Assembly (NCBI RefSeq): GCF_001468225.1 | Contig: NZ_LNRU01000003.1 | Location: 186,001 to 250,000, forward strand | Direction of reading: 5' to 3' | Origin: Sphingopyxis sp. H053 | Lineage (GTDB): Bacteria > Pseudomonadota > Alphaproteobacteria > Sphingomonadales > Sphingomonadaceae | DNA: 64,000 nucleotides | Shown here: one piece after another, positions 8,030 to 16,696 of the stretch | Numbering within the stretch: position 1 is the first letter of the stretch | How the letters are laid out: each line of letters opens with the position of its first letter | Notes under the pieces: generated by a model | What the model saw: the letters and a program-made list of their open reading frames with translations, nothing else | Database searches by the model: none | Told to the model about the DNA's origin: nothing | Position numbers and translations under genes: made by a program

Positions 8030-9379
8030 TCAGCTGTCGGCGGCGACGACCGCCTTGACGAGCTTTGCGATGTCGAGCCGGTTCTTGTCGTCGTCATAAC
8101 CCTGCCGCACGATCACCAGTTCGCGCGACGGGATGACGATGACATATTGGCCGCGGTTGCCAAAGCCGCCGAAGGCATCGGCGGGGATGCCCTCCGACTT
8201 ATTGAGCAGCCAGAAGCCCGCACCATAGCCGAACGCGCCGTCGGGCTGCGGCCCGCTGGGCGTCGTGACGAAGCGGCGCCAGTCGGCGGGGAGCAGGCGC
8301 TCGCCCTGCCACATCCCGTCGTTCTGATAGAGGAGGCCAAGCCGCGCGAGGTCGCGCGCCGTCGTCCACACCTGGCTCGACAGGATATAGTCGCCATCCT
8401 TGTCGTGTTCGACGAAGGTGCGCGTCATGCCGAGCCGGTCGAAGAAGGCGGCGGGGTCGAGCGGCGTACCCGCCTTTTGCAGCGCCGCCTTCAGCGACAG
8501 CGTCGCGAGCAGCGTGTCGTTGTTCGCATAGCGATAATGCGTGTTCGGCGGATCGAGCAGCGGCCATTGCGTGGTCCACTGGCGCACCGATGCGCCGCCC
8601 ATATAGATGGCATCGCTGCGGTTGCCCGCGGTGTCGCTGATGAGGCCGCTCGCCATGCGCATGAGTTGCTCGGTCGTGATCGCCGCGCGCGGGTCTCCCG
8701 GCGACTGCCATTCGGCGATCAAGGCGGGTTTCGTCACGTCGATCGAGCCTTGCTGCACCGCATGGCCGATCAAGGTCGCGGCCATCGATTTGGCGACCGA
8801 GAAAGTGCGCTGCGCGGTGTGGATATCGTGCCCGCCCCAATAATGTTCGAATGCGATCCGGCCGCTCTTGACGATCAGCAGCGAACTGGTGCGGCCGCCG
8901 AAACCGTGGATATTCATTGCCGTCTGCTCGAACCGGCTCTTGCTCTTTGGCACCGGCCGGCGCGCATCCTTGTCGCCGATCGGCCACGGCCGGGCGTCGA
9001 GGTCAGCGCGGCGGTCGGTGGCGGGCATCGCCGCCGGCTGCGCGCCGATCGGCAGGGTGACGCAGCCCTCGCGCCCGCTCCATTCCGCGATCCGCGGCGG
9101 CATGTCGTCGCGATAGCGCACGCTCACCCGCTTCGCCCCGGCGTCGACATCGGCCTTCAGCGCACGGACATCGGCCTCGATCTCGGGGTAGATGCCCGTG
9201 AGTTCGTCGCGTTCGATCGCCTCGACCGGCTTGCCCGCGCCGTTCCACAAGGAGGAGCAGACGAAGGCCGCGCGATAGCCCGCCGCCCATGCGCGGTTCA
9301 GCTCGGCATTGGGTTTCGGCGCCTGCGCCGCTGCGGGCACGGCACCGGCAAGGAGCGCAGCGCCGAGGACGCGCAGCAG
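8030..9379 (-). CDS. secreted SxxK serine hydrolase (class C beta-lactamase fold)
   Basis: A roughly 450-residue exported hydrolase. Catalytic motifs are FSVAKSM (SxxK) and YANNDT (YxN), with a FGNRGQYV segment near the end in the KTG-equivalent region. About 130 residues between the signal peptide and the catalytic domain match nothing I recognise. There is no good ATG: the frame extends upstream through the mmcQ-like gene. The signal peptide (LLRVLGAALLAG..AAAQA) begins right after that gene's TGA, in TGACCTGCTG, so I infer a CTG start at 9379 (or 9376) with translational coupling. Substrate is unknown; relatives include esterases, peptidases and beta-lactamases. Confidence 0.8.
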   Translation of the reverse strand: MLRVLGAALLAGAVPAAAQAPKPNAELNRAWAAGYRAAFVCSSLWNGAGKPVEAIERDELTGIYPEIEADVRALKADVDAGAKRVSVRYRDDMPPRIAEWSGREGCVTLPIGAQPAAMPATDRRADLDARPWPIGDKDARRPVPKSKSRFEQTAMNIHGFGGRTSSLLIVKSGRIAFEHYWGGHDIHTAQRTFSVAKSMAATLIGHAVQQGSIDVTKPALIAEWQSPGDPRAAITTEQLMRMASGLISDTAGNRSDAIYMGGASVRQWTTQWPLLDPPNTHYRYANNDTLLATLSLKAALQKAGTPLDPAAFFDRLGMTRTFVEHDKDGDYILSSQVWTTARDLARLGLLYQNDGMWQGERLLPADWRRFVTTPSGPQPDGAFGYGAGFWLLNKSEGIPADAFGGFGNRGQYVIVIPSRELVIVRQGYDDDKNRLDIAKLVKAVVAADS

Positions 9380-9380
9380 G

Positions 9381-9734
9381 TCAGGGGCGATCGCCGAAAG
9401 CCTGCCGCTGCGCTTTCTTTGCGCGATCCCACCAGGCCCGGCGGATGACATCGGCGACGCGATCGGGATCGTCCGATCCGAAGCGGACGAGCAGCGCGTG
9501 CCAGCCTTCATAGTGCGGGGTTTGCCAGAAGGTGTCGGGATCGGTTTCAAGCAGGATTTCCTTTTCGTCGGGCTTGCACATCACGGCGAAGCTGCCGGAC
9601 TCGCGCCCCGGCGAGGCGAGCGCCCTGCCGTTGAGCTTCGGACAGGGGGTTCCATAAAAGGAAAGCATTTCGACATCGGGAAGCGCGCACGCGAACGCGA
9701 CCACATCGTCCCAGCTGTCGAAAGTCAGCGCCAT
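9381..9734 (-). CDS. MmcQ/YjbR-family protein
   Basis: A 117-residue protein with the MmcQ/YjbR (DUF419) fold. Visible features are an early FDSWDDVVAFACALPDVE helix, FYGTPCPKLNGR, a FAVMCKPDEKEIL strand, ETDPDTFWQTPHY and a C-terminal RRAWWDRAKK helix. The fold resembles a DNA-binding CyaY-like domain, but the physiological role is not established. It sits between a secreted protein 13 nt upstream and a serine hydrolase whose start lies right at its stop, so the three leftward genes appear to be one transcript. Confidence 0.85.
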   Translation of the reverse strand: MALTFDSWDDVVAFACALPDVEMLSFYGTPCPKLNGRALASPGRESGSFAVMCKPDEKEILLETDPDTFWQTPHYEGWHALLVRFGSDDPDRVADVIRRAWWDRAKKAQRQAFGDRP

Positions 9735-9747
9735 ATCCCGGTGCAGA

Positions 9748-10494
9748 TCAGTCTTCCAATGTCCCGGCGGTGACCTCTATGTCGCGCCCCAGTGGCTGCA
9801 TGGGCTGGAAGCGAAGGCGCGTCAACACCAGCCGGTCACCCTGAATATCGAGATCGTAGAAGGCGTTGCCGCCGCGCGGGCAGCACTCGCCGTCGCCGTC
9901 GCGCGCCACAGGCACCAAAGCGAACATCTCGTCGAAGGCGAATTGCGCCGGACCGCGGAGCCAATAGCCCGTCGGCAGCAGCTTGCCGCCCTGCTCCGAC
10001 CAGTCGGACAGGTCGACGCGGCGCCATCTGGGAGCAGCGGCCTCGCTGACGAACAGCGCATCGGCGTTGCCGCCGCCGCTTCCGGCGAGCGTGCCGCCGA
10101 CATGGATCAGCCGGCGCTTGCCATCGTCCACCACCAGATCGGGCGGCCCGATCGATCCCGAGCTTTCGGCGAACCCCGCAAGCGCCGCCTTCCCTGCCTT
10201 GTCCTGCGACAGCAGCACAAGCATCCGCGCCTGCGGCCCGTCGCGCGGCGCGAGGAGCATTTTCTGCCAGAGCAAGCTGGTGCCGGGATCACGGCCGTTG
10301 ATCCGTCCGCTCGCTTCGACGCTGCATTTCCCGCCGAAGTCGTAGAGGCATCGCTGCGCGATATTGGTGACGCGCGCGCGGGTCAGCGCGATCTTCGCCG
10401 TCACCTCCGCAGCGGTGCATTTGGTTTCAATCGTGCCGCCTGGACAGGACAGGATCGGTGTCGCTGCAGCGGCAAGGACAAGCGCCAATGCCAT
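9748..10494 (-). CDS. secreted protein of unknown function
   Basis: A 248-residue protein with a short signal peptide (MALALVLAAAATPILS). Cysteines at SCPGG, TKCTA, QRCLYDFGGKCS and GECCPRGGN suggest a disulfide-stabilised periplasmic protein. The rest looks beta-rich and no catalytic motif stands out. It is the first gene of a leftward unit with the mmcQ-like gene and the serine hydrolase. I recognise no family. Confidence 0.75.
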   Translation of the reverse strand: MALALVLAAAATPILSCPGGTIETKCTAAEVTAKIALTRARVTNIAQRCLYDFGGKCSVEASGRINGRDPGTSLLWQKMLLAPRDGPQARMLVLLSQDKAGKAALAGFAESSGSIGPPDLVVDDGKRRLIHVGGTLAGSGGGNADALFVSEAAAPRWRRVDLSDWSEQGGKLLPTGYWLRGPAQFAFDEMFALVPVARDGDGECCPRGGNAFYDLDIQGDRLVLTRLRFQPMQPLGRDIEVTAGTLED

Positions 10495-10570
10495 GATGAC
10501 TACCCCAGTTCCGGCGCGACCCGACTTGTCCCAAAACTATACTCATGCGCCCATCGAGGCAAGGCCGGCG

Positions 10571-11890
10571 TCAGCCCTTCGCGCGGCGCCGTTCGTCCCA
10601 CCAGGCGAGGCGTTCGGCGATCCGCTTTTCGAAACCGCGGTCGACGGGGCGATAGAAATCGGCCGGCGCCATATCGTCGGGCCAATAATTGTCGCCCGAA
10701 AAGCCGTCGGGCGCATCATGGTCGTAGCTGTAGCCTTCACCATAACCCAAGTCTTTCATCAGCTTGGTCGGGGCGTTGAGGATATTGGCGGGCGGCGCGA
10801 GGCTGCCGGTTTCGCGTGCCGCCGCCCATGCCGCTTTCTGTGCCGCATAGGCGGCGTTCGACTTGGGCGCCGTCGCGCAATAGAGGCACGCCTGCACGAT
10901 CGCGAGTTCGCCTTCGGGCGAGCCGAGGAACTGATAGGCATCCTTGGCGGCGAGGCACTGTACCAGCGCTTGCGGGTCGGCGAGGCCAATATCTTCGCTC
11001 GCGAAGCGGACGATTCGGCGCAGGACATAAAGCGGCTCCTCGCCCGCGACGAGCATGCGCGCGAGCCAATAGAGCGACGCCTGCGGGTCCGATCCGCGCA
11101 GCGCCTTATGCAGCGCCGAGATCAGATTATAATGGCCGTCGCGATCCTTGTCGTAGACGGGCATGCGGCGATGCAGGAACTGCGCGAGTTCGGCGGGGTC
11201 GAGCGGCGCATCGATCGCCGTCGCGAACAAGGTTTCGACCTGGTTGAGCAGGAAGCGGCCGTCGCCATCGGCGCTCGAGATCAACGCCGCTCTGGCGTCG
11301 TCGGTGACGGGAAGGCTGCGTCTGACCTCGGCCTCGGCGCGCTCGACCAGCGTTGCCAGCGCCTCTTCACCCAAACGGCCCAGCACCAGCACCTGCGCCC
11401 GCGACAGCAGCGCCGCATTGAGCGCGAAGCTCGGGTTCTCGGTCGTCGCGCCGACGAGCACGACGGTGCCGCGTTCGACATAGGGCAGGAAGCCGTCCTG
11501 TTGCGCCCGATTGAAGCGATGAATCTCGTCGACGAACAGCAGCGTGCGCTTGCCCGCCGCTGCCATCTTCTCTGCATCGGCGAAGGCTTGCCGGAGGTCG
11601 GCGACGCCCGAGAAGACCGCCGACAGCGGCGCAAAGCGCATACCGACGGCTTCGGCGAGCAGCCGCGCAATCGTCGTCTTACCCGTGCCCGGCGGACCCC
11701 AAAGGATGATCGACGACAATTGCCCCGCCGCGACCATACGGCCGATCGCGCCTTCGGGACCGGTCAGATGTTCCTGCCCGACGACATCGGCGAGCGTGCG
11801 GGGTCGCAGTCGCTCGGCGAGCGGCACGGGCCCGGTGGCGGCGCCTTCGCGCTGCGCCGGTGCATCCTCGCCGAACAGGTCCCCGGCCAT
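10571..11890 (-). CDS. rarA: replication-associated recombination protein RarA (MgsA)
   Basis: A 439-residue clamp-loader-like AAA+ ATPase that acts at stalled replication forks. The N-terminal part has PLAERLRPRTLADVVGQEHL, Walker A GPPGTGKTT (65-73), Walker B LLFVDEIHRFN (about 117-127) and sensor 1 LVGATTENPSF. The C-terminal region, with AYQFLGSPEGELAI and the DLGYGEGYSYDHDAPDGF segment, is typical of the RarA tetramerisation domain. Length is normal. It follows a glycosyltransferase by 7 nt on the same strand, so the two are probably co-transcribed, without an obvious functional link. Confidence 0.95.
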   Translation of the reverse strand: MAGDLFGEDAPAQREGAATGPVPLAERLRPRTLADVVGQEHLTGPEGAIGRMVAAGQLSSIILWGPPGTGKTTIARLLAEAVGMRFAPLSAVFSGVADLRQAFADAEKMAAAGKRTLLFVDEIHRFNRAQQDGFLPYVERGTVVLVGATTENPSFALNAALLSRAQVLVLGRLGEEALATLVERAEAEVRRSLPVTDDARAALISSADGDGRFLLNQVETLFATAIDAPLDPAELAQFLHRRMPVYDKDRDGHYNLISALHKALRGSDPQASLYWLARMLVAGEEPLYVLRRIVRFASEDIGLADPQALVQCLAAKDAYQFLGSPEGELAIVQACLYCATAPKSNAAYAAQKAAWAAARETGSLAPPANILNAPTKLMKDLGYGEGYSYDHDAPDGFSGDNYWPDDMAPADFYRPVDRGFEKRIAERLAWWDERRRAKG

Positions 11891-11897
11891 CGGACGC

Positions 11898-13055
11898 TCA
11901 GCTCCGGCGCCGCTGTTTCTGGCGGATCAGGCGGATATAGGTGTCGGCGACCGCCTGGTTGATCGCATCCCACTGATAGGAGCCGCTTTCGAGCACCGCC
12001 GCCGCGCCATGTTCGGCGCGCAGCTGGATATCGCGGCAATAGCGCTCGAGATGGTCGGCGAAGCTCGTGATCGAGCCGGGCGCGACGAGGTAACCGGTCT
12101 GCCCATGCTTGACGATGCTGGCGCTGCCGGTCGCGCGCGCCGCGACGACGGGCAGGCCGCACGCCATCGCTTCGAGGGTCACATTGCCGAACGTCTCGGT
12201 CACCGACGGGTTGAAGAAGATGTCGCACGAGGCGAGCGCATGCGCGAGATCCGCGCCGCCTTGGAAACCCACGAAGTTCGCGTTGGGCAGGCGCGATTCG
12301 AACCATTCGCCCGCGGGACCCTCGCCGATCACGACAACCTTGTGCGGCACGCCGCGCCGCTGAAGCACGTCGATGGCGTCGGCAAAGACGTCGAGCCCTT
12401 TTTCCATCACCAGCCTGCCGAGGAAGGCGATCGCGGGCACATCGTCTTCGATCCCGAGCGAGCGGCGCCATGCCATGTCGCGGCGGGCGGGATTGAAAAC
12501 CGACTGCTCGACGCCGCGGGTCCAGATGCCGATGTCGTAGTTCATCCGCTGTTCGCGCAGCACCTGCGCAAAGCTTTCGGACGGCGCGATCAGCGCATCG
12601 CATTTGCGGTAAAGCTTGCGCAGCCAGGCGACCATAACGGGTTCGAGGAACGACAGATTATAATAGCGGACATAGGTTTCAAAGCGCGTGTGCACCGAAC
12701 AGGCGACCGGCAGTCGCCGGCGCCGCGCCCACGCCGCCGCCTGCCGCGCGACGCGGTCGGGACTGGAGATATGGACGATATTGGGCGCGAAATTGACGAT
12801 GTCTTCGCGGACGCGCGACGAGAAGGACACCGGAACGCGATATTCGCTGCGGCCCGGAATCGCGATCGACGGCACGCTGACCAGATCGCCCGTCGGCTCG
12901 AAAGCGGGGTGGGCGACGGTCGGCGAATAGACTCGCACTGCGGCGCCATGGTCCTGAAGATAGCCGACCAGACGGTTCAGCGCCTTGTTCGCGCCGTCGG
13001 TGGTCATATTATAATTGCCGCTGAACAGGGCGATGCGAAGGTCGGAGACGTCCAT
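11898..13055 (-). CDS. GT4-family glycosyltransferase
   Basis: A 385-residue GT-B fold retaining glycosyltransferase, cytoplasmic or peripheral. The N-terminal Rossmann domain starts LRIALFSGNYNMTTDGANK, and HISSPDRVARQAA and SVHTRFETY follow. The nucleotide-sugar half has IAFLGRLVMEKGLD, VVIGEGP and the EX7E-like stretch NPSVTETFGNVTLEAMACG. It resembles the MgtA/SqdX group that mannosylates or sulfoquinovosylates diacylglycerol, but donor and acceptor cannot be fixed. I use the internal ATG at 13055, where homology begins; 12 further codons are possible. It is the first gene of a pair with rarA. Confidence 0.88.
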   Translation of the reverse strand: MDVSDLRIALFSGNYNMTTDGANKALNRLVGYLQDHGAAVRVYSPTVAHPAFEPTGDLVSVPSIAIPGRSEYRVPVSFSSRVREDIVNFAPNIVHISSPDRVARQAAAWARRRRLPVACSVHTRFETYVRYYNLSFLEPVMVAWLRKLYRKCDALIAPSESFAQVLREQRMNYDIGIWTRGVEQSVFNPARRDMAWRRSLGIEDDVPAIAFLGRLVMEKGLDVFADAIDVLQRRGVPHKVVVIGEGPAGEWFESRLPNANFVGFQGGADLAHALASCDIFFNPSVTETFGNVTLEAMACGLPVVAARATGSASIVKHGQTGYLVAPGSITSFADHLERYCRDIQLRAEHGAAAVLESGSYQWDAINQAVADTYIRLIRQKQRRRS

Positions 13056-13099
13056 CGCGCCTGCGCTAATCCCCTTGCGGTGCAAACGCAACGCCGCCG

Positions 13100-14161
13100 T
13101 CAGGCCATGATGCTATAGGGTTCGCCCGGTTTCGAACGGCACATGCGTTTCGAGACGCGCGTCTCTTCGCCCTCGACAATCGCGATGTCGGTGATCGACA
13201 GGCATTTGCTGCCATTGGGCTCGGTGTTGAGCGCGGTGATCGTCGATGATCCCGCCACACCTTCGCGCGTCGGGCTCGTCCAGTTGGCGGTCGCGCCGAC
13301 CTCTTCCTTTTTCGTGACCGCCACGGTCGCCTCGGCGGCGACTTTCTGCTCTTTTTCGTCGAGCTGGCAGGCGATTTCGGCGACGAGCACTGCGCCGACC
13401 AGCCCCGACACGAGCGTACCCACGCCCTTGAGCCCCACGGCGCTGCCCGCAACACCGCCAAGCAGCCCGCCCAGCGCGCCGCCCCGCTTGCGCGCGCGCT
13501 TGCATTTCGGATCGGGGGCGTCGCTGCTGGCGCGCTTCGTTTCGTCGCTTTTCTTTTTAGACGGCGTCCCTGTGGCTTCGGGTGAGGCGACTTTGACCCC
13601 CGAGGAGGGAACCGGATAGCCGTTGCAGCCGGTGTTGAAGCAGAACCGGTCGGCCAGGTAGGCGCGATCGGTCTGATACTGCGCTTCAAGCCCGCGATAG
13701 GCGGCGAGGTTCGCGCCCTCGGGATCGGAGGCGGCGTGTTCCGCCATCACGGCTTTATAGAAACGGTCCTGGGTCGCCGGAGAATAACGCATATTGCCCC
13801 CGACCCTGGCCGTATAAAGCGACGACAACGCGTTTTGATAGACGATCATCGCCTCGCGATACGGAAGCATCTTTTGCGTATAATAGGTGTCGATCGCCAC
13901 CGTGCAGCGGTTGATCGCAGCCGCTTTGTCGAACGGCGCGTCGATCTTTTTATAATCCTCGCGGCACTTGGGGTAGCTACGGGTATCGAGCACAGGCCGA
14001 TCCGGGAGAGCGGGCAGCGCCGGTTCGGCGACCGGCGCCGGGACAAAGGCCTTCTCGCCTTCGCTCGGCACGCCTTGCCAGGCCGCGGCGACAGCGCTGC
14101 TCGACAGCAGCACCAAAAAAATGGCGCCGACCCCTGACCGATATCGCAGTTTTGCCCGCAT
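13100..14161 (-). CDS. secreted protein with C-terminal 17-kDa-surface-antigen-like module
   Basis: A 353-residue exported protein with a signal peptide (about 1-27). Residues about 60-190 form a helical Cys-containing domain with two close cysteines (FCFNTGCNGYP). A Lys/Ser-rich linker follows, then a glycine-zipper hairpin (GGALGGLLGGVAGSAVGLKG). The end has ACQLDEKEQ.., ANWTSPTREG and CRSKPG, the arrangement seen in Rickettsia-type 17 kDa surface antigens. The zipper suggests membrane association. The linkage of the two halves is unusual. It is not coupled to the glycosyltransferase 44 nt downstream. Function is unknown. Confidence 0.7.
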   Translation of the reverse strand: MRAKLRYRSGVGAIFLVLLSSSAVAAAWQGVPSEGEKAFVPAPVAEPALPALPDRPVLDTRSYPKCREDYKKIDAPFDKAAAINRCTVAIDTYYTQKMLPYREAMIVYQNALSSLYTARVGGNMRYSPATQDRFYKAVMAEHAASDPEGANLAAYRGLEAQYQTDRAYLADRFCFNTGCNGYPVPSSGVKVASPEATGTPSKKKSDETKRASSDAPDPKCKRARKRGGALGGLLGGVAGSAVGLKGVGTLVSGLVGAVLVAEIACQLDEKEQKVAAEATVAVTKKEEVGATANWTSPTREGVAGSSTITALNTEPNGSKCLSITDIAIVEGEETRVSKRMCRSKPGEPYSIMA

Positions 14162-14337
14162 ATCTGACTCCCATCCCTTGTCTCCAAGGCTAAGCCCGAA
14201 TGGACGGCCTCACAAGCGGGGTCAATGACGCGGATCACACCGCCAAATGCCCATGCCGTGATATTGTTTTGGCCGTGGTGATGACATAGCATGATCGCAT
14301 CTGCGGTTAGGGGTCCGCCTTATGTGGGGATGATCGT

Positions 14338-15057
14338 ATGAACCATTGGATCAAATCGGTCACAGCGCTTGTCGGGGCGCTCGTATGCACCGCCGCGACG
14401 CCGCCCGGCATGGACCCCGATAATCCGACCTGCCCCGCCAATCCCAGCTGGTCGGACTATAAGACGATGGTGCTGACTCCGTTCCAGCGTAGCGGCGAAA
14501 CCGTGCTGCTGGCCGAGGGCCGCGTCGATAGCGAGCTTCCGGCCCGCCTTGAAAAGGTGCTGACCGACAATCCGTCGATCAGCGAAATCTGGATCCGGTC
14601 GCCGGGCGGCGATGCGCGCGCCGGCAATGCCGCGGGATTGCTGATCCGCAAATTCAGCAAGGAGCGCCAGATGGTGACCCGCATTCCGTCGGGGTGGACC
14701 TGTTTCAGCGCGTGCAATTTCGTCTTCATGGGGGGCCGCGCGCGCACGATCGACCCGGGCGGATATTTCATGGTCCATATGTTCACCATGACCGGCGACA
14801 AGAACGCCATTCAGTCGAGCGTCGCGATGGGCGCCGAGTCCACCACCGAGCTGATCAGCGATGTCGAGCGGGAGGCGGCGCTGATGGCGACCGAGGATAA
14901 CGATCTGCTGATCCGCCTCGATGTCTCGCGCGACCTGCTGTCCGATATCATGTACCGGCAGAAAGCGATCGCGACCGGCGAAGACCGGTCGACACGGCGA
15001 TGCCTGACGCGGAAAGAGGCGCTCAAATATAATGTGGTCAACATCGACCCGGATTAG
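14338..15057 (+). CDS. ClpP-fold periplasmic protease-like protein
   Basis: A 239-residue exported protein (hydrophobic residues 6-20, then TPPGMDPDNP). The ClpP/crotonase-type signature is present: IRSPGGDARAGNAAG (about 87-100) for the oxyanion site, Ser124 in GWTCFSACNFVFMGG as nucleophile, and His147 in GGYFMVHMF. This matches the predicted periplasmic ClpP-like proteins (COG3904 type). Activity on protein substrates has not been shown for most of them. The ATG follows GGGGA. It stands alone, divergent from the upstream antigen-like gene. Confidence 0.75.
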   Translation: MNHWIKSVTALVGALVCTAATPPGMDPDNPTCPANPSWSDYKTMVLTPFQRSGETVLLAEGRVDSELPARLEKVLTDNPSISEIWIRSPGGDARAGNAAGLLIRKFSKERQMVTRIPSGWTCFSACNFVFMGGRARTIDPGGYFMVHMFTMTGDKNAIQSSVAMGAESTTELISDVEREAALMATEDNDLLIRLDVSRDLLSDIMYRQKAIATGEDRSTRRCLTRKEALKYNVVNIDPD

Positions 15058-15066
15058 CGGAAGAAC

Positions 15067-16005
15067 CTAGTCCCCGGTTTCCGACGGCGCTTCCAGATCG
15101 ACGACCACCGGCGGGTGGAGGCGCAGGCGGTGGACGCGGCGCTCGTCGGCCTCGATGACCTCGATGCGCCAGCCGCTCGGGTGGACGAGGATTTCGCCGA
15201 CCTCGGGGACATGGCCCGCGAGCACGGCGGCGAGGCCGCCCAGCGTGTCGACATCTTCCTCGATCTCGGCGAGCCGCGGGTCGATTGCCTCGCCGACATC
15301 GTCGAGCTCGGCGCGCGCGTCGGCTTCCCAGCAACCGCCCTCGCCGGGCGCGAACAGCGCGGTCGGCTCGTCGTCATGCTCGTCCTCGATCTCGCCGACG
15401 ATTTCCTCGACCAGATCCTCGATCGTCAGCAGCCCCTCGGTGCCCGAATATTCGTCGATGACGATCGCCAGATGCGTACGTTTCGCGCGCATTTCGGCGA
15501 GCAGGTCGAGCACGCCCATCGATTGCGGGACGTAAAGCGGCTGGCGGATGAGGTCGAGCAAGGGCGGCGGGGTGCGCCCCTCGGCGAGCACGGCGAACAC
15601 GTCCTTGACGTGGATCATGCCGACGACCTCGTCGAGATTCTCGCGGTAGACCGGCAGGCGGCTGTGCCCGGCTTCGGCGAAGGACGCGACGATCTCGGCA
15701 AAGCTCGCGCTTTCGGGGATCGCGATGATGTCGGCGCGCGGCACCGCGACATCGTCGACGGTCTGTTCGCCGAAGTGGAGGAGGTTGCGCAGCATCTTGC
15801 GCTCGATCTGCGACAGGTCGCCGACGACGCTGCTGCCGCGCCGTTCCTGCCCCTCTTCCTCGGCCTCGTCGATGACCTCTTCGATCTGCTCGCGCAGCGA
15901 CGGTTCCTTGTCGCCGCCGAACAACAGATTCTTCAGCCCGGACAATAGTCCGGGTCTACTACTGTCCTCTTCCGATCGGCTCGAAGATCCCTGGTCGTCG
16001 GGCAT
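15067..16005 (-). CDS. corC: CorC/YbeX-type CBS-domain protein
   Basis: A 312-residue cytoplasmic protein of the CorC (hemolysin-related) family. The order is an acidic N-terminus, two CBS domains from VPRADIIAIPESASF through HSRLPVYRENLDEVVGMIHVKD and ending at HLAIVIDEYSGTEGLLTIEDL, then a C-terminal transporter-associated CorC/HlyC domain (about 225-305). There is no transmembrane DUF21 region, which matches YbeX rather than full-length CNNM proteins. The family is tied to Mg/Co efflux and ribosome maturation. It follows ybeY by 18 nt; the usual next gene, lnt, is absent here and is replaced by a convergent gene. Confidence 0.92.
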   Translation of the reverse strand: MPDDQGSSSRSEEDSSRPGLLSGLKNLLFGGDKEPSLREQIEEVIDEAEEEGQERRGSSVVGDLSQIERKMLRNLLHFGEQTVDDVAVPRADIIAIPESASFAEIVASFAEAGHSRLPVYRENLDEVVGMIHVKDVFAVLAEGRTPPPLLDLIRQPLYVPQSMGVLDLLAEMRAKRTHLAIVIDEYSGTEGLLTIEDLVEEIVGEIEDEHDDEPTALFAPGEGGCWEADARAELDDVGEAIDPRLAEIEEDVDTLGGLAAVLAGHVPEVGEILVHPSGWRIEVIEADERRVHRLRLHPPVVVDLEAPSETGD

Positions 16006-16023
16006 GTGCGTGTCGTTTCCCTG

Positions 16024-16530
16024 CTAGTCGAGTTCCGCATATGGATTGGCGATGCCCAGCGATGCAAGCGCTTTCACCTCAAGCGCCTCCATCGCGGCGG
16101 CCGAGTGATCGTCCATATGGTCGTAACCGACGAGATGCAGCGTGCCGTGGACGATCAGATGCGTCGCGTGATCGGGAACCGAAATCCCCTTCTCCTCCGC
16201 CTCGCGCGCGCAGGTTTCGCGCGCGAGCACGATGTCGCCGAGCAGGATTTCGCCATCGTCGCTGTTCGCGAGGCTTTCGAGCAGATCCTCCTGGACCTGC
16301 GGAAAGGAGAGAACGTTGGTCGGCTTGTCCTTGCCGCGAAAATCGCGGTTGAGCGTGTGGACCTCCGCATCGTCGGTCAGCCGCACCGACACCTCGACGA
16401 GCGGCGCGGCGTCGGCAAGCTCGGCATAGGGCGTCAGCGCGAGCGCGGCGGCGACCGCCTCGCCCGCCCGCACCTCCCAGTCGAGCGGATCGGGCCAGGG
16501 CGTCGCGGCGTGGGTTTCGACGCTCAGCAT
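16024..16530 (-). CDS. ybeY: endoribonuclease YbeY
   Basis: A 168-residue single-strand endoribonuclease needed for 16S rRNA 3'-end maturation and ribosome quality control. The zinc motif H3xH5xH is intact in HLIVHGTLHLVGYDH. The upstream LNRDFRGKDKPTNVLSF strand is also characteristic. I take the ATG at 16530; an upstream TTG in frame is less likely. It heads a pair with corC. phoH and miaB, which normally sit directly upstream, are 9 kb away on the same strand with accessory genes between. Confidence 0.95.
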   Translation of the reverse strand: MLSVETHAATPWPDPLDWEVRAGEAVAAALALTPYAELADAAPLVEVSVRLTDDAEVHTLNRDFRGKDKPTNVLSFPQVQEDLLESLANSDDGEILLGDIVLARETCAREAEEKGISVPDHATHLIVHGTLHLVGYDHMDDHSAAAMEALEVKALASLGIANPYAELD

Positions 16531-16696
16531 CGGATCGGCTCTGCGCAAAAATCGGCAGAAAACTGGGTAACTTCACACTGGAATCGCATATATTGTCCGG
16601 GAGACGGGGCGCCAACGGCGCGAATGGGGCAAGGGCGTGTCATAGCCGCCACGCTATCGCGCCACGATTTTGTAGGACAGCGATATTTGCTCATGG

